Positions 16,903-25,542 of a DNA stretch of 64,000 bases are shown piece by piece. Location of the stretch: positions 1 to 64,000 of the forward strand of contig NZ_RHWX01000013.1 of assembly GCF_003938605.1 (NCBI RefSeq), read 5' to 3'. Origin of the DNA: Brevundimonas sp. 357 (lineage in GTDB: Bacteria; Pseudomonadota; Alphaproteobacteria; Caulobacterales; Caulobacteraceae). Within the stretch, counting starts at the first letter, position 1; each line of letters opens with the position of its first letter. Under the pieces are notes generated by a model. That model made no database searches and was not told where the DNA came from. It saw nothing but the letters and a program-made list of their open reading frames with translations. The translations under genes and the position numbers were made by a program.

Positions 16903-17448
16903 ATGAGTCTTCCCCTTCTTCCCGACCGGACCTGTGGCGGCTGTGTCGAGTGCTGTCGCGTGATCCCGCTGGACCTGCCCGAACTGGCCAAGCCGACGGG
17001 CGAGCTGTGCGGCTATTGCGTTGATGGGGCCGGATGCTCGGTGCACGAAATCCGGCCGCAGACCTGCCGCGTGTGGTTCTGCCTGTGGCGCGCGGTCGAA
17101 CTATCGGACAACTGGCGCCCGGACCGCAGCGGCGTGATCGTGCGGCCCGACGGGGTCGAGGACGGGGTGATCACCCTCTATGTCCTGCGCCGCTCGGACT
17201 TCCTAGCGGGGATGGAGTTCTTCGTCACTGTGGCGGGCTGGATCGCCGAGGGTATCGAGGTGGCCTTGAGCGTCCCCGGCCCGGTCGGAACCTATCCGGC
17301 GCGCGCCGTCGTCACCGACTGGCTGCGCCCGGCGATCGAGGACGGCGATCCCGAAGACTTCCTGGCCCGCGTCCTGGCCTCGCTGGAGCGGCTGGAGCAG
17401 CACGACTTCCAGCCGGACGGGATCACCGCCCTCTATGCGGTGGCCTGA
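16903..17448 (+). CDS. YkgJ-like Cys-cluster protein
   Basis: Cytoplasmic protein of 181 residues. CGGCVECC (C11, C14, C17, C18) followed by CGYC, GCSVHE and RPQTCRVWFCLW matches the YkgJ/CxxCxxCC family, thought to bind zinc or iron-sulfur. Function is not settled in the family. It stands alone between the fimbrial operon and the glycyl-tRNA synthetase genes; a repeat element follows it. Confidence 0.8.
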   Translation: MSLPLLPDRTCGGCVECCRVIPLDLPELAKPTGELCGYCVDGAGCSVHEIRPQTCRVWFCLWRAVELSDNWRPDRSGVIVRPDGVEDGVITLYVLRRSDFLAGMEFFVTVAGWIAEGIEVALSVPGPVGTYPARAVVTDWLRPAIEDGDPEDFLARVLASLERLEQHDFQPDGITALYAVA

Positions 17449-17450
17449 TC

Positions 17451-17657
17451 CTTCTCCCCTTGCGGGAGAAGGTGCTCAAGCAGCCGAAGGCGGTAGCACT
17501 CTCAGAGCTTTCTCCCCTTGTGGGAGAAGGTGGCCCGTCAGGGCCGGATGAGGGGTGGCGGCGCGAGGTTTGACAAGAGACCGTCAGCCCGTTTCCCTCG
17601 CACCCCTCATCCGTCCGGCTTCGCCGTCCACCTTCTCCCACAAGGGGAGAAGGATCA
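17451..17657. repeat. Palindromic intergenic repeat element (TTCTCCCC family)
   Basis: The gap between two convergent genes is filled by a compound palindrome. A small hairpin CCTTCTCCCC-TTGC-GGGAGAAGG at 17451-17473 is followed by a large inverted repeat. In the latter, the left arm around 17509-17556 (TTTCTCCCCTTGTGGGAGAA, then GGATGAGGGGTG) is mirrored around 17601-17655. A related short copy occurs at 56625-56647. Such elements are mobile-like REP/BIME repeats and may end transcription from both sides. Confidence 0.8.
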
Positions 17658-17692
17658 TGTCGTTCGCTAACGCCTTCGGCTGCTTGAGCGCG

Positions 17693-19903
17693 TCAGCCCG
17701 CGATCTGGCCGAAATCGGCGACGCGGTTCATGACGCCGCGCACCTGAACCAGCAGCTTCAGGCGGTTTTCGCGCTCGTCCTTGTCGTCCGAGTTGACCAT
17801 GACGGCGGTGAAGAAGGCGTCCACCGGGCCGCGCAGGGCGGCGAGCGCCGTCATGGCGGCGGCGAAGTCCTCGGCCTCCAGCGCGGCGTCCACGGCCGAG
17901 GCGGCGGCGGCGGCGGCGAAGGCCAGGGCGGTCTCTTCCGCCGGCTGGTTCGGCAGGCCGGTGGCGACGGCGCCTTCCGGCAGCGGTCCCTTCTTCTCCT
18001 CGGCCTTGAGCAGTTGGGCGGCGCGCTTGTAGCCCGCCAGCAGGTTCGCCCCGTCGTCCGTCGCCAGGAAGGCGGCCAGCGCCTCCACCCGACGCACGAT
18101 CCGCACCAGATCGTCGTCGCCCAGCGCAAAGACGGCCGCCACGAGATCGTGACGCTGGCCCTTGTCGCGGAGCAGAACGGTCAGGCGGTCCATTACAAAC
18201 AACCCAAAATCGAGGGAGCGTCGACGCTCCCACTCCTGAGGCGGCGTTTTCTCAATCGTATCAACGACAAGCACACCGGCAGTCTTTTGAGATACGCTTG
18301 AAAGCTGTTGCAACAGCCCATCGTCTGCCAAGTCGCCGCTCTTGCGAAGCGGCTCCAAGAAAGCCTCAAGCTTGTCAGCGCGGCCAGCCAACTGCTGAGC
18401 CATTAGTCGCCGCCCTGCATGGATGACGATATTCGAAAGCTCGACCCGCACCCCATTCTCCAGCACCAGCCGGATCACGCCCAGCGCGGCGCGGCGAAGC
18501 GCATAGGGGTCTTTCGAGCCCGTGGGCTTTTCGTCGATGGCGAAGAAGCCGACCAGGGTGTCCAGCTTTTCGGCCATGGCGACGGCGACCGTGACCGGGG
18601 CGTTCGGGACGGTGTCGCCCGGTCCCTGCGGCTTGTAGTGGTCGCGGATGGCGTCGGCCACGGCGTCGGGCTGACCGGCCAGGCGGGCGTAGTAGCCGCC
18701 CATGATCCCCTGCAGTTCCGGGAACTCGCCCACCATGCCCGAGGCCAGGTCGGCCTTGGACAGGCGCGCGGCCTGTTCGGCCTGCGCCGGATCGGCGCCG
18801 ACCAGCGGGGCGATCTCGCGCGCCAACGCCGCGATGCGGTCCACCCGCTCGGCCAGCGTGCCCAGCTTGGCGTGGAAGGTGACGTCCTTCAGCTTGGCGT
18901 TCCAGGCGTCGAAGCCGACCTTCTGGTCCTCGGTCCAGAAGAACTCGGCGTCGCTGAGGCGGGCCGACAGCACCTTGGCGTTGCCCGCCGCCAGAGCCTG
19001 CCCCCCGTCGGTCGCCTCGACGTTGGCGACGACGACGAAGTGTGGCGCCAAGCCTTCCTTGCCCGGTTCGCGCACGGCGAAATACTTCTGGTGCACCTTC
19101 ATCGACAGCTGGACCACTTCCGGCGGCAGGGCCAGGAACTGGGGGTCCATGTCGCCGAGGATCGGCGTCGGCCATTCGGCCAGGCCCGACACCTCGTCCA
19201 GCAGGCCGTCGTCATCGACCAGGGCCAGCCCCCTGGCCGCGCACACGGCCTTGGCGCCTTCGAGGATGCGCAGCTTGCGGTCGGCGGCGTCCAGCAGGAC
19301 GAAGTTGCGCTCCAGCTTGGCGCGATAGTCGGCGAAGTCCTTGACCGCGAACGGCTGGCCCGCGCCCATAAAGCGGTGGCCCTCGGTCACGTCGCCCGAG
19401 GGGATGCCGTCCACCTCGAACGGGATCACCGCCCCGTCGTACAGGGCCAGAATGCGCTTGATCGGCCGCACCCAGCGCAGGGTTCCCGTGCCCCAGCGCA
19501 TCGACTTGGGCCAGGGGAAGTGGCGGATGATGTCGTCGACGCTCTCGGCCACGACCTCGGTGGTCGCGCGGCCCTTGCTGCTGATTTCGGCGAACCAGAC
19601 GCCGTCGCGCTCGACCAGTTGGTCCTGCGTCAGGCCGGTCTTGCGCAGGAAGCCTTCCAGCGCCTGCGCGGGGGCCGAGGTCTTCGGGCCCTTCAGCTCT
19701 TCATTGCGGTCGGGCGTGGCGGCGGGCAGGCCGTCGATGACCAGCGTCAGGCGGCGCGGCCCGGCGTAGGTGGTCAGCGCCTCCCAGGTCAGGCCCGCGG
19801 CCTTCAGGCGGTCCGACGCCATGCGCTCCAGATCGCGCGCGGCGCCGGGCTGCATGCGGGCGGGGATTTCTTCGGAGAAGATTTCGAGGAGAAGCTGGGA
19901 CAT
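17693..19903 (-). CDS. glyS: Glycyl-tRNA synthetase beta subunit
   Basis: Protein of 736 residues from ATG 19903, overlapping the glyQ stop as TGATG. It begins [20 protein letters not shown], the hallmark start of GlyS, and contains the expected core segments (PKSMRWG, GHRFMG, LSARLSDAEFFWTEDQ). The C-terminal anticodon-binding region ends near VMNRVADFGQIAG. The alpha2-beta2 enzyme charges tRNA-Gly, with the beta chain binding tRNA. Between about residues 492 and 565 (+ strand about 18210-18430) there is a stretch of lower GC containing an 18-base perfect palindrome, possibly an insertion in a loop before the anticodon-binding domain. Confidence 0.95.
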   Translation of the reverse strand: MSQLLLEIFSEEIPARMQPGAARDLERMASDRLKAAGLTWEALTTYAGPRRLTLVIDGLPAATPDRNEELKGPKTSAPAQALEGFLRKTGLTQDQLVERDGVWFAEISSKGRATTEVVAESVDDIIRHFPWPKSMRWGTGTLRWVRPIKRILALYDGAVIPFEVDGIPSGDVTEGHRFMGAGQPFAVKDFADYRAKLERNFVLLDAADRKLRILEGAKAVCAARGLALVDDDGLLDEVSGLAEWPTPILGDMDPQFLALPPEVVQLSMKVHQKYFAVREPGKEGLAPHFVVVANVEATDGGQALAAGNAKVLSARLSDAEFFWTEDQKVGFDAWNAKLKDVTFHAKLGTLAERVDRIAALAREIAPLVGADPAQAEQAARLSKADLASGMVGEFPELQGIMGGYYARLAGQPDAVADAIRDHYKPQGPGDTVPNAPVTVAVAMAEKLDTLVGFFAIDEKPTGSKDPYALRRAALGVIRLVLENGVRVELSNIVIHAGRRLMAQQLAGRADKLEAFLEPLRKSGDLADDGLLQQLSSVSQKTAGVLVVDTIEKTPPQEWERRRSLDFGLFVMDRLTVLLRDKGQRHDLVAAVFALGDDDLVRIVRRVEALAAFLATDDGANLLAGYKRAAQLLKAEEKKGPLPEGAVATGLPNQPAEETALAFAAAAAASAVDAALEAEDFAAAMTALAALRGPVDAFFTAVMVNSDDKDERENRLKLLVQVRGVMNRVADFGQIAG
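18214..18231. repeat. Perfect 18-base palindrome inside glyS
   Basis: GGGAGCGTCGACGCTCCC lies within the glyS reading frame, in a local region whose composition is less GC-rich than the rest of the gene. It encodes part of the segment EWERRRSLDF on the minus strand. It could be a protein-tolerated palindromic element. Confidence 0.6.
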
Positions 19904-20802
19904 CAGGCGGTCGCCCGTTCGTGTTCGACTTGAGCGAGGGCGCAGGCTTTGCACAGGTCGCGGATGCGGCCGATGTAGCTCTGGCGTTCGGCGACGGCGA
20001 TGGCGCCACGGGCGTCCATCAGGTTGAACAGGTGCGAAGCCTTCAGCACCTGGTCATAGGCGGCCAGCACCAGCGGCTGTCCTTGCGGCCCCTTCATGGT
20101 CAGGAAGTGGGCGGCCTCGCGCTCCATGTCCTCGAAGCGGCGCTTCAGCGCGGCGACGTCATAGCCGTGGAAGTTGGCTTCCGACTGCTGGCGCTCGTTC
20201 TCGAGGAAGACTTCGCCATAGGTCAGGCCTTCCTTGTTGAACTTCAGGTCATAGACGTTGTCGACGCCCTGAACATACATGGCCAGACGCTCCAGCCCGT
20301 AGGTCAGCTCGCCCGAGACGACGTCGACCTCGATACCGCCGACGCCCTGGAAATAGGTGAACTGCGTCACCTCCATGCCGTCGCACCAGACCTCCCAGCC
20401 CAGCCCCCAGGCGCCGACGGTGGGGTTTTCCCAGTCGTCCTCGACGAAGCGGATGTCGTGCAGGCTGGGGTCAATGCCGATGGCGCGCAGGCTGTTGAGA
20501 TACAGCTCCTGCAGGTTGTCGGGGTTCGGCTTCAGGATGACCTGATACTGGTAATAGTGCTGCAGCCGGTTGGGGTTCTCGCCGTATCGGCCGTCGCCGG
20601 GACGGCGCGACGGCTGGACATAGGCGGCCTTCCACGGCTTCTTGCCCAGCGCCCGCAGCACGGTGGCGGGGTGCAGGGTGCCGGCGCCGACCTCGATGTC
20701 ATAGGGCTGCAGGATGGCGCAGCCCTGCTCGCTCCAATAGTGGTGCAGGGTCAGGATCAGATCCTGAAACGAAAGAGGTTCAGCAGCGGCCACGGTCGAC
20801 AT
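19903..20802 (-). CDS. glyQ: Glycyl-tRNA synthetase alpha subunit
   Basis: Protein of 299 residues from ATG 20802. The catalytic subunit of the two-subunit bacterial enzyme: [40 protein letters not shown] (class II motif 2 region) and [12 protein letters not shown] (motif 3 region) are all clear. It forms an operon with glyS by a TGATG overlap, which fits the need for equal amounts of both chains. The open frame continues upstream of 20802 but overlaps the divergent deacetylase gene and is not coding. Confidence 0.96.
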   Translation of the reverse strand: MSTVAAAEPLSFQDLILTLHHYWSEQGCAILQPYDIEVGAGTLHPATVLRALGKKPWKAAYVQPSRRPGDGRYGENPNRLQHYYQYQVILKPNPDNLQELYLNSLRAIGIDPSLHDIRFVEDDWENPTVGAWGLGWEVWCDGMEVTQFTYFQGVGGIEVDVVSGELTYGLERLAMYVQGVDNVYDLKFNKEGLTYGEVFLENERQQSEANFHGYDVAALKRRFEDMEREAAHFLTMKGPQGQPLVLAAYDQVLKASHLFNLMDARGAIAVAERQSYIGRIRDLCKACALAQVEHERATA

Positions 20803-20913
20803 TTCGGTCCGATTTCGGGAGGCGCGGACCATAGGGCCGCCACGCTTCGCCAGCAAGGCGAGGCGGTGGAAACCTTCACCCTTCCGCAAGCGCATCTGCG
20901 CTAGAAGGCGGCC

Positions 20914-21660
20914 ATGATGCAGCAACGGATCGATCAGATGCGCCGCCGGGCGGCGCGCTACCTGGGCGTCAGGCCGGTGACGGTCGCGCCTGCGCGCGGG
21001 ATTCTCAGCCTCAGCTTCGACGACTTCCCGGCCAGCGCCTGGACCGAGGCGGGGCCGATCCTGGCCGAGCACGGGATCAAGGCGACCTACTATGTCGCGG
21101 GCGGCCTGTGCGGCGGCGAGAACATCGGCAAGGCCCAGTTCGAGGTCGAACACCTGCAGGCCGCGCATGAGGCGGGCCATGAGGTCGGCTGCCACACCTT
21201 CGACCACGTCAGCGCCCTGCGCCTGAGCCCCGCCGACCTGACGGGCCAGTTGGCACGCAACGCCGAGTGGGTCGCCGAGCGGCTGGACAGCCACGTCATG
21301 ACCACCTTCGCCTGGCCCTTCGGCGACGTGGCTCTAGGCGCCAAGGCGGTGATCGACGAGCGGTTCCTGCTGGGGCGCGGCGTGCGCGACGGGGTCAACG
21401 CCGGACGCGCCGACCGGGCCAACCTTCAGGCCATCGGCCTGGAGTCCCGCCGCCTGCCCCACTACGACCTGGAGGCTCTGGTCGCCCGCGCGGCCGAGGC
21501 GCCCGGCTGGCTGATCGCCTATGGCCATGACGTCGAGAGCGATCCCACCCCCTACGGCTGCACGCCCGAAGACCTGGACCGCCTGATCCGTCTGGCCAAG
21601 GCGGCGGGGCTGGAGATCCTGCCGGTCGGCGAGGCGTGGGAGCGATTGGGCGGCGCCTGA
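20914..21660 (+). CDS. Polysaccharide deacetylase (NodB-like)
   Basis: Protein of 248 residues. NodB-domain motifs are visible: SFDD at 34-37 (catalytic base and metal Asp), HTFDH at 94-98 (two metal-binding His), then FAWPFGD (about 129-135) and a late LIAYGHDVE. The family removes acetyl groups from N-acetylglucosamine-containing glycans. No signal peptide is visible, so the protein may be cytoplasmic or non-classically located. It is divergent from glyQ and followed by a palindromic repeat. Confidence 0.85.
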   Translation: MMQQRIDQMRRRAARYLGVRPVTVAPARGILSLSFDDFPASAWTEAGPILAEHGIKATYYVAGGLCGGENIGKAQFEVEHLQAAHEAGHEVGCHTFDHVSALRLSPADLTGQLARNAEWVAERLDSHVMTTFAWPFGDVALGAKAVIDERFLLGRGVRDGVNAGRADRANLQAIGLESRRLPHYDLEALVARAAEAPGWLIAYGHDVESDPTPYGCTPEDLDRLIRLAKAAGLEILPVGEAWERLGGA

Positions 21661-21670
21661 ATCTTCCTCA

Positions 21671-21800
21671 CCGCTCATCCCGGCGGACGCCGGGATCCAG
21701 TAAGAGCCTCCCGCGCGGCCGTCTGAGGTGAGCGAGCCAGCTATCCGCCTTGGAGTTGGCAGCCAAAGCACTGGATCCCGGCGTCCGCCGGGATGAGCGG
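21671..21800. repeat. 31-base inverted repeat pair
   Basis: CCGCTCATCCCGGCGGACGC (start of the left arm, 21671-21701) is mirrored exactly in the right arm 21770-21800, with 68 bases between. Each arm itself contains a small palindrome CCCGGCGGACGCCGGG. This is a dispersed intergenic repeat in the style of REP pairs and lies between convergent genes. Confidence 0.85.
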
Positions 21801-21870
21801 TTTCAACATGCGCCGCCCAAAGAAAAACGCCGCCGCCCGCTGAGGGCGACGGCGTCTGTCCGTCAGGATC

Positions 21871-21890
21871 GCCGGGGCCGAAGCCCCGGC
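21871..21890 (-). terminator. UUCG-type hairpin after the autotransporter gene
   Basis: On the minus strand GCCGGGGC-TTCG-GCCCCGGC forms a very stable tetraloop hairpin 10 bases after the stop. There is no T run, so termination strength is uncertain. Confidence 0.55.
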
Positions 21891-21900
21891 GCCCGCCTTA

Positions 21901-24900
21901 TCAGAACCGGAAGCTGACGCGGCCGGTCAGGCGATGGTCCTTGTAGTCGTCGTTGAAGACGCCCGAGTAGCCGACCTCGATGTTGGTCGACTTGGACGCC
22001 TCGATGTTGAAGCCCAGGCCCGCCTGCAGCGCGCCCGAGTTCAGGTCGGCGCCTTCGACGCGGAACACCGGACCGTCCGAGAAGGCCGCGTTGAACACGG
22101 GGCCGTCGCCGCTCAGGTCTTCGGTCCAGGCCAGGTGGCCGATCGCCGACAGCGCCGGACGGCCGTTGCCGCCCGCCAGATGCGTCTCAGAGCGCAGACC
22201 CGCCGTCAGCAGGTCCGAGGTCTGGGAGACGTCGCCCGACAGGGCCGCGTCGCCGCCGCGCTCGACCACGTCCGCATCATATTCGACGCGGGTGTAGTTC
22301 AGGTACGGCTCCAGCACGGTCGAGGCCATGACCGACTTGCGCCACGACACTTCACCGTAGGCCTGCCAGGCTTCGCCGTCGTAACGGCCGGTCAGTTGCT
22401 CGTTGAAGCGGTTCAGCGAGGCCGAACGGTCGGTGCGGGTGCGCGAATCCATCCAGGCGCCGCCCAGACGGAAGTCGAAGCCGCCCAGCGTCGCGGCGCC
22501 GTAGACGCCGATGTGCTGGGTCTTGACCTCGCCCGTCGAACGCAGACGGTTGGCGCGGATTTCCGACTGGCTCTCACCGACGGCGACGCCGATGTGGGCG
22601 CGGCCGTTCAGCGTCTTCTCGACACCGGCCAGATAGCCGGTGGCCTCGCTGCGGAAGCCGGCCAGTTCGCCGTTGTCCTGACGTCCGCTGCCGAAGACGC
22701 CCGAGGCCCAGACGGCGACGCCGCGGCCGTCGGTCGCCTCGGTCGTGCCGTTACGGCCGCGCGTCAGCATGGCGTCGCGGATGAAGCGCGAGTCGCCCGA
22801 AGCGACGCCCGCCAGGGTGGCGTGAACCTCGCCCGTCAGGCTGTTCAGAGCCGCGCGGACGTTGTCGGCGCTGCCGTCCAGGATGGCGTCTTCCAGAGCC
22901 GTGTTGCGGCCGGCCGGCGGATTGGTCATGGCCGAGGCGGTCATGACGTCCAGGGCCCCGCCCAGCGCCTTCTGGTTCGGGGTGGTCCCGACCGAGGCGA
23001 TGGTGACGTCGTTGCGCGCCAGCGTCAGATGCACGGTGTTGGCGCTGTAAGTCAGCATCGGCGTCAGGAAGGCCAGATCGCTCTTGGCGCCCGTGAAGGT
23101 TCCGGTGACGCCGCCCGCCGACTGCAGGATGTTCATGCGGGTACGCAGGTTCCAGTTGCCCTGGTCGGCCTTCACGATGACCTCGCCGCCTTCCAGCGTG
23201 GTCTTGCCTTCCACCGCGAGACGCGAGTGCGCCGCGCCGTTCACGTTCGAGCGGATCCACAGATAGGAACCGGCCTTGAATACGGCGTCGTCGGCGACCG
23301 TCAGCGTACCGAACAGATTGCCCGAGCCGCCCGGCGCCAGAACGCCGCCCTTCTCGACGGTCAGGCCGGCCAGACGACCAACGCCGCCCAGCATGCCCAA
23401 CTCGGCCACGGTCGAGGCCGAGTTGATCAGGCTGCCGTTGACGGTCAGCAGGCCGCCCTCGACGCGGGTGACGCCGCTGTAGTCGTTGGCGCCCGTCAGG
23501 ATCAGCTCGCCGCCGCCCTTCTTGACGATGCCGCCGATATCGTCGGGGTAGGACGCCAGAACCTCGGCCGAATAACGATCGCGGGCGTCGCCGATGTCGT
23601 TGCTCCACACGTCCACCGTGCCGACGCGGACATCGACATCGCGGACGTCGCGCAGGGCCGTCGGGCCTTGCAGGGCGACCTGCATCTGAGGCGCGCCCCA
23701 GCCCGACTTCAGGTCCACCCCAGGCGTGTCCAGGTCCAGCGAGCTGGAGACCAGGATGTCGCCGATCAGGGCCGTGTCGTATTCGGGGAAGTGCTCCATC
23801 AGCAAGGCCGCGAAGCCCGAGATGTTCGGCGCCGCCATCGAGGTGCCCGTATAGGCCTCATAGCCCGGCCCCGTGTAGGTGATCAGCGTCTCCAGGCGCT
23901 GCATCAGCAGGGCGTTGGCCTGGGTCAGCACGTCGGACGAGAAGTCCGGCGTCAGAAGGGCCATGTTGTTGGTCGAGGTCAGCAGACCCGCGAGCTGAGC
24001 GGTGAAGCCGTTCGGATCGCCCAGACGACCGCCGGAGATCAGGGTGATGGCGACGGCCTCTTCGGCCACGCGACGACGCGCGGCGGCCTCGTCGAACGGG
24101 CGCCCGGCGGCGGCGGCGGCGCGCTTGTTGGTCAGATAGGCGTTCAGCTCGCCCAGGAAGCGGTTCACCGAAGCGGTCTGCAGCGCCGCGACGCTCGTCG
24201 CCGTATAAAGCGGGCGATAGTCCGCCGGACGGTAGATTGCAGCGATAGCGTTCAGGCTGAAGTCGTAACCCGGCACCGACGAAACGATTTCATGGCCCGG
24301 TCCTGCAACGCACCAGGTCGCGGTCTGGCCGCAGAAGCTGGTCGAGGCGCTGGGCGTCAGGTCGCTTGTGTAGTTGGCGACGGACAGCCAGTTGGAGCGC
24401 AGACGTGGATCGAACATGGGCGCGGCGGCGTCGATGCCGGCGTGAGCCCCGTAGCCGTTACCCGCCGAGAAGACGACCAGGACGTCGTTGTCGAGCACCG
24501 GCTTGTAGAAGTCGCCGTAGTTGCTGCGGGGGCCGAAGGCCTGGCGCACCACCGCCTCGGACGCATTGTAGGGCAGGCTGTTGCCCGAGCCCCAGCTGTT
24601 GTTGATGATCCGCACCTCGCCCGTGGCGGCCAGATCAACGATGTTGGTCTGGGCCGTGCTGACGATATCGCCGTTGATGAAGACGTCGCGGTACCAGAGG
24701 AAGTCGCCGGCGGCGAAATTGGTCGTGGCCGAATAGATGTTAGCGCCGAAGGCGTTGCCGAACATGGCCTCGCCTTCGATGCGGGCGCCGCCGATGGTGC
24801 CGGCGACGTGGGTGCCGTGGCCTTCCCAGCGACGACGCGGGTTGATGCGGCCGTCATTGCCGTAGTCGTCAGAGACGACTGTGTTCAAGCCCTTGATCTT

Positions 24901-25128
24901 GCCTGCGCCGCCGAACAGCGGGTGGTCCATGTAGACGCCCGCGTCATTGACGCCGACCGTCAGGCCCTTGCCCGTCAGACCCAGGGCATAGGCGTGCTCA
25001 AGCCCCAGATAGGCCTTGGAGTAGTCGACCGAGAACTGGGCGTCTTCGCGCCAGGACGTCAGCGCCGCGTCGTAGTCCGCAGTGCGCGACCCGTCCGCCA
25101 TGTAGAACCCGCCCGGCGGCGGCGTCAC
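21901..25128 (-). CDS. S8 (subtilisin-like) serine-protease autotransporter, signal peptide cut off by an in-frame stop
   Basis: Open part of 1075 residues (from GTG 25128). The S8 protease triad is present: Asp62 in VNDAGVYMDHP, His104 in GHGTHVAG and Ser430 in YTGTSMAAPNISG. An unusual insertion of about 125 residues (295-420) precedes the Ser motif. An autotransporter-associated repeat (GGGELILTGANDYSGVTRVE, about 538-557) follows, and the last 280 or so residues form an autotransporter barrel ending RVSFRF. Upstream in the same frame, ATG 25215 starts a good signal peptide (MINAFKAGLLVAVAGSALV, then ASDVSAQA), but codon 20 (25156-25158) is TGA. Without readthrough the product lacks its export signal. 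The catalytic and barrel regions are otherwise intact, so the mutation, if real, is recent. Confidence 0.8.
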   Translation of the reverse strand: MTPPPGGFYMADGSRTADYDAALTSWREDAQFSVDYSKAYLGLEHAYALGLTGKGLTVGVNDAGVYMDHPLFGGAGKIKGLNTVVSDDYGNDGRINPRRRWEGHGTHVAGTIGGARIEGEAMFGNAFGANIYSATTNFAAGDFLWYRDVFINGDIVSTAQTNIVDLAATGEVRIINNSWGSGNSLPYNASEAVVRQAFGPRSNYGDFYKPVLDNDVLVVFSAGNGYGAHAGIDAAAPMFDPRLRSNWLSVANYTSDLTPSASTSFCGQTATWCVAGPGHEIVSSVPGYDFSLNAIAAIYRPADYRPLYTATSVAALQTASVNRFLGELNAYLTNKRAAAAAGRPFDEAAARRRVAEEAVAITLISGGRLGDPNGFTAQLAGLLTSTNNMALLTPDFSSDVLTQANALLMQRLETLITYTGPGYEAYTGTSMAAPNISGFAALLMEHFPEYDTALIGDILVSSSLDLDTPGVDLKSGWGAPQMQVALQGPTALRDVRDVDVRVGTVDVWSNDIGDARDRYSAEVLASYPDDIGGIVKKGGGELILTGANDYSGVTRVEGGLLTVNGSLINSASTVAELGMLGGVGRLAGLTVEKGGVLAPGGSGNLFGTLTVADDAVFKAGSYLWIRSNVNGAAHSRLAVEGKTTLEGGEVIVKADQGNWNLRTRMNILQSAGGVTGTFTGAKSDLAFLTPMLTYSANTVHLTLARNDVTIASVGTTPNQKALGGALDVMTASAMTNPPAGRNTALEDAILDGSADNVRAALNSLTGEVHATLAGVASGDSRFIRDAMLTRGRNGTTEATDGRGVAVWASGVFGSGRQDNGELAGFRSEATGYLAGVEKTLNGRAHIGVAVGESQSEIRANRLRSTGEVKTQHIGVYGAATLGGFDFRLGGAWMDSRTRTDRSASLNRFNEQLTGRYDGEAWQAYGEVSWRKSVMASTVLEPYLNYTRVEYDADVVERGGDAALSGDVSQTSDLLTAGLRSETHLAGGNGRPALSAIGHLAWTEDLSGDGPVFNAAFSDGPVFRVEGADLNSGALQAGLGFNIEASKSTNIEVGYSGVFNDDYKDHRLTGRVSFRF

Positions 25129-25215
25129 ATTCGCCTGAGCCGAAACATCACTCGCTCACACAAGGGCGGAACCGGCGACCGCAACAAGAAGTCCGGCCTT
25201 GAACGCGTTGATCAT

Positions 25216-25542
25216 AATCCCCCACAACGACAATGGTTATTGAGTAAGGCTGCGTACGCCCGACGGTCCCCTGACCGCCGATTCACGTCGCTCCTCCCGG
25301 CCCCATTTGAGACGGAAACTTCCGCCTACTGTCAATCGCGGAACGCAGATTCTTCTTCACAAAAAGGAGTTTCCGAAACGGCCACGCTTCAGCGCGCCCA
25401 AATTGGAATTTCTAGCCCCGCCGGCGCCCTTCGCGACAAAACGCCGGTCCAACTCGCGAAATCACGCCCGTCGCCTCGACATCGCAACACAGGGGCGCGC
25501 TAAAATGTCGCAGATGTTCCGAGTGAAGCCATCATGGCGGCG
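25216..25542. other. Intergenic region upstream of the autotransporter
   Basis: Between the autotransporter leader and the 3' end of the next minus-strand gene. It is less GC-rich than surrounding genes and should contain the autotransporter promoter. No gene or clear -35/-10 pair recognised. Confidence 0.35.

Noticed and set aside
21934-25503. 1189-codon open frame opposite the protease autotransporter
   Set aside because: It is a shadow of the real gene in GC-rich DNA; its translation has no domain and is full of Arg/Gly/Val/His repeats.
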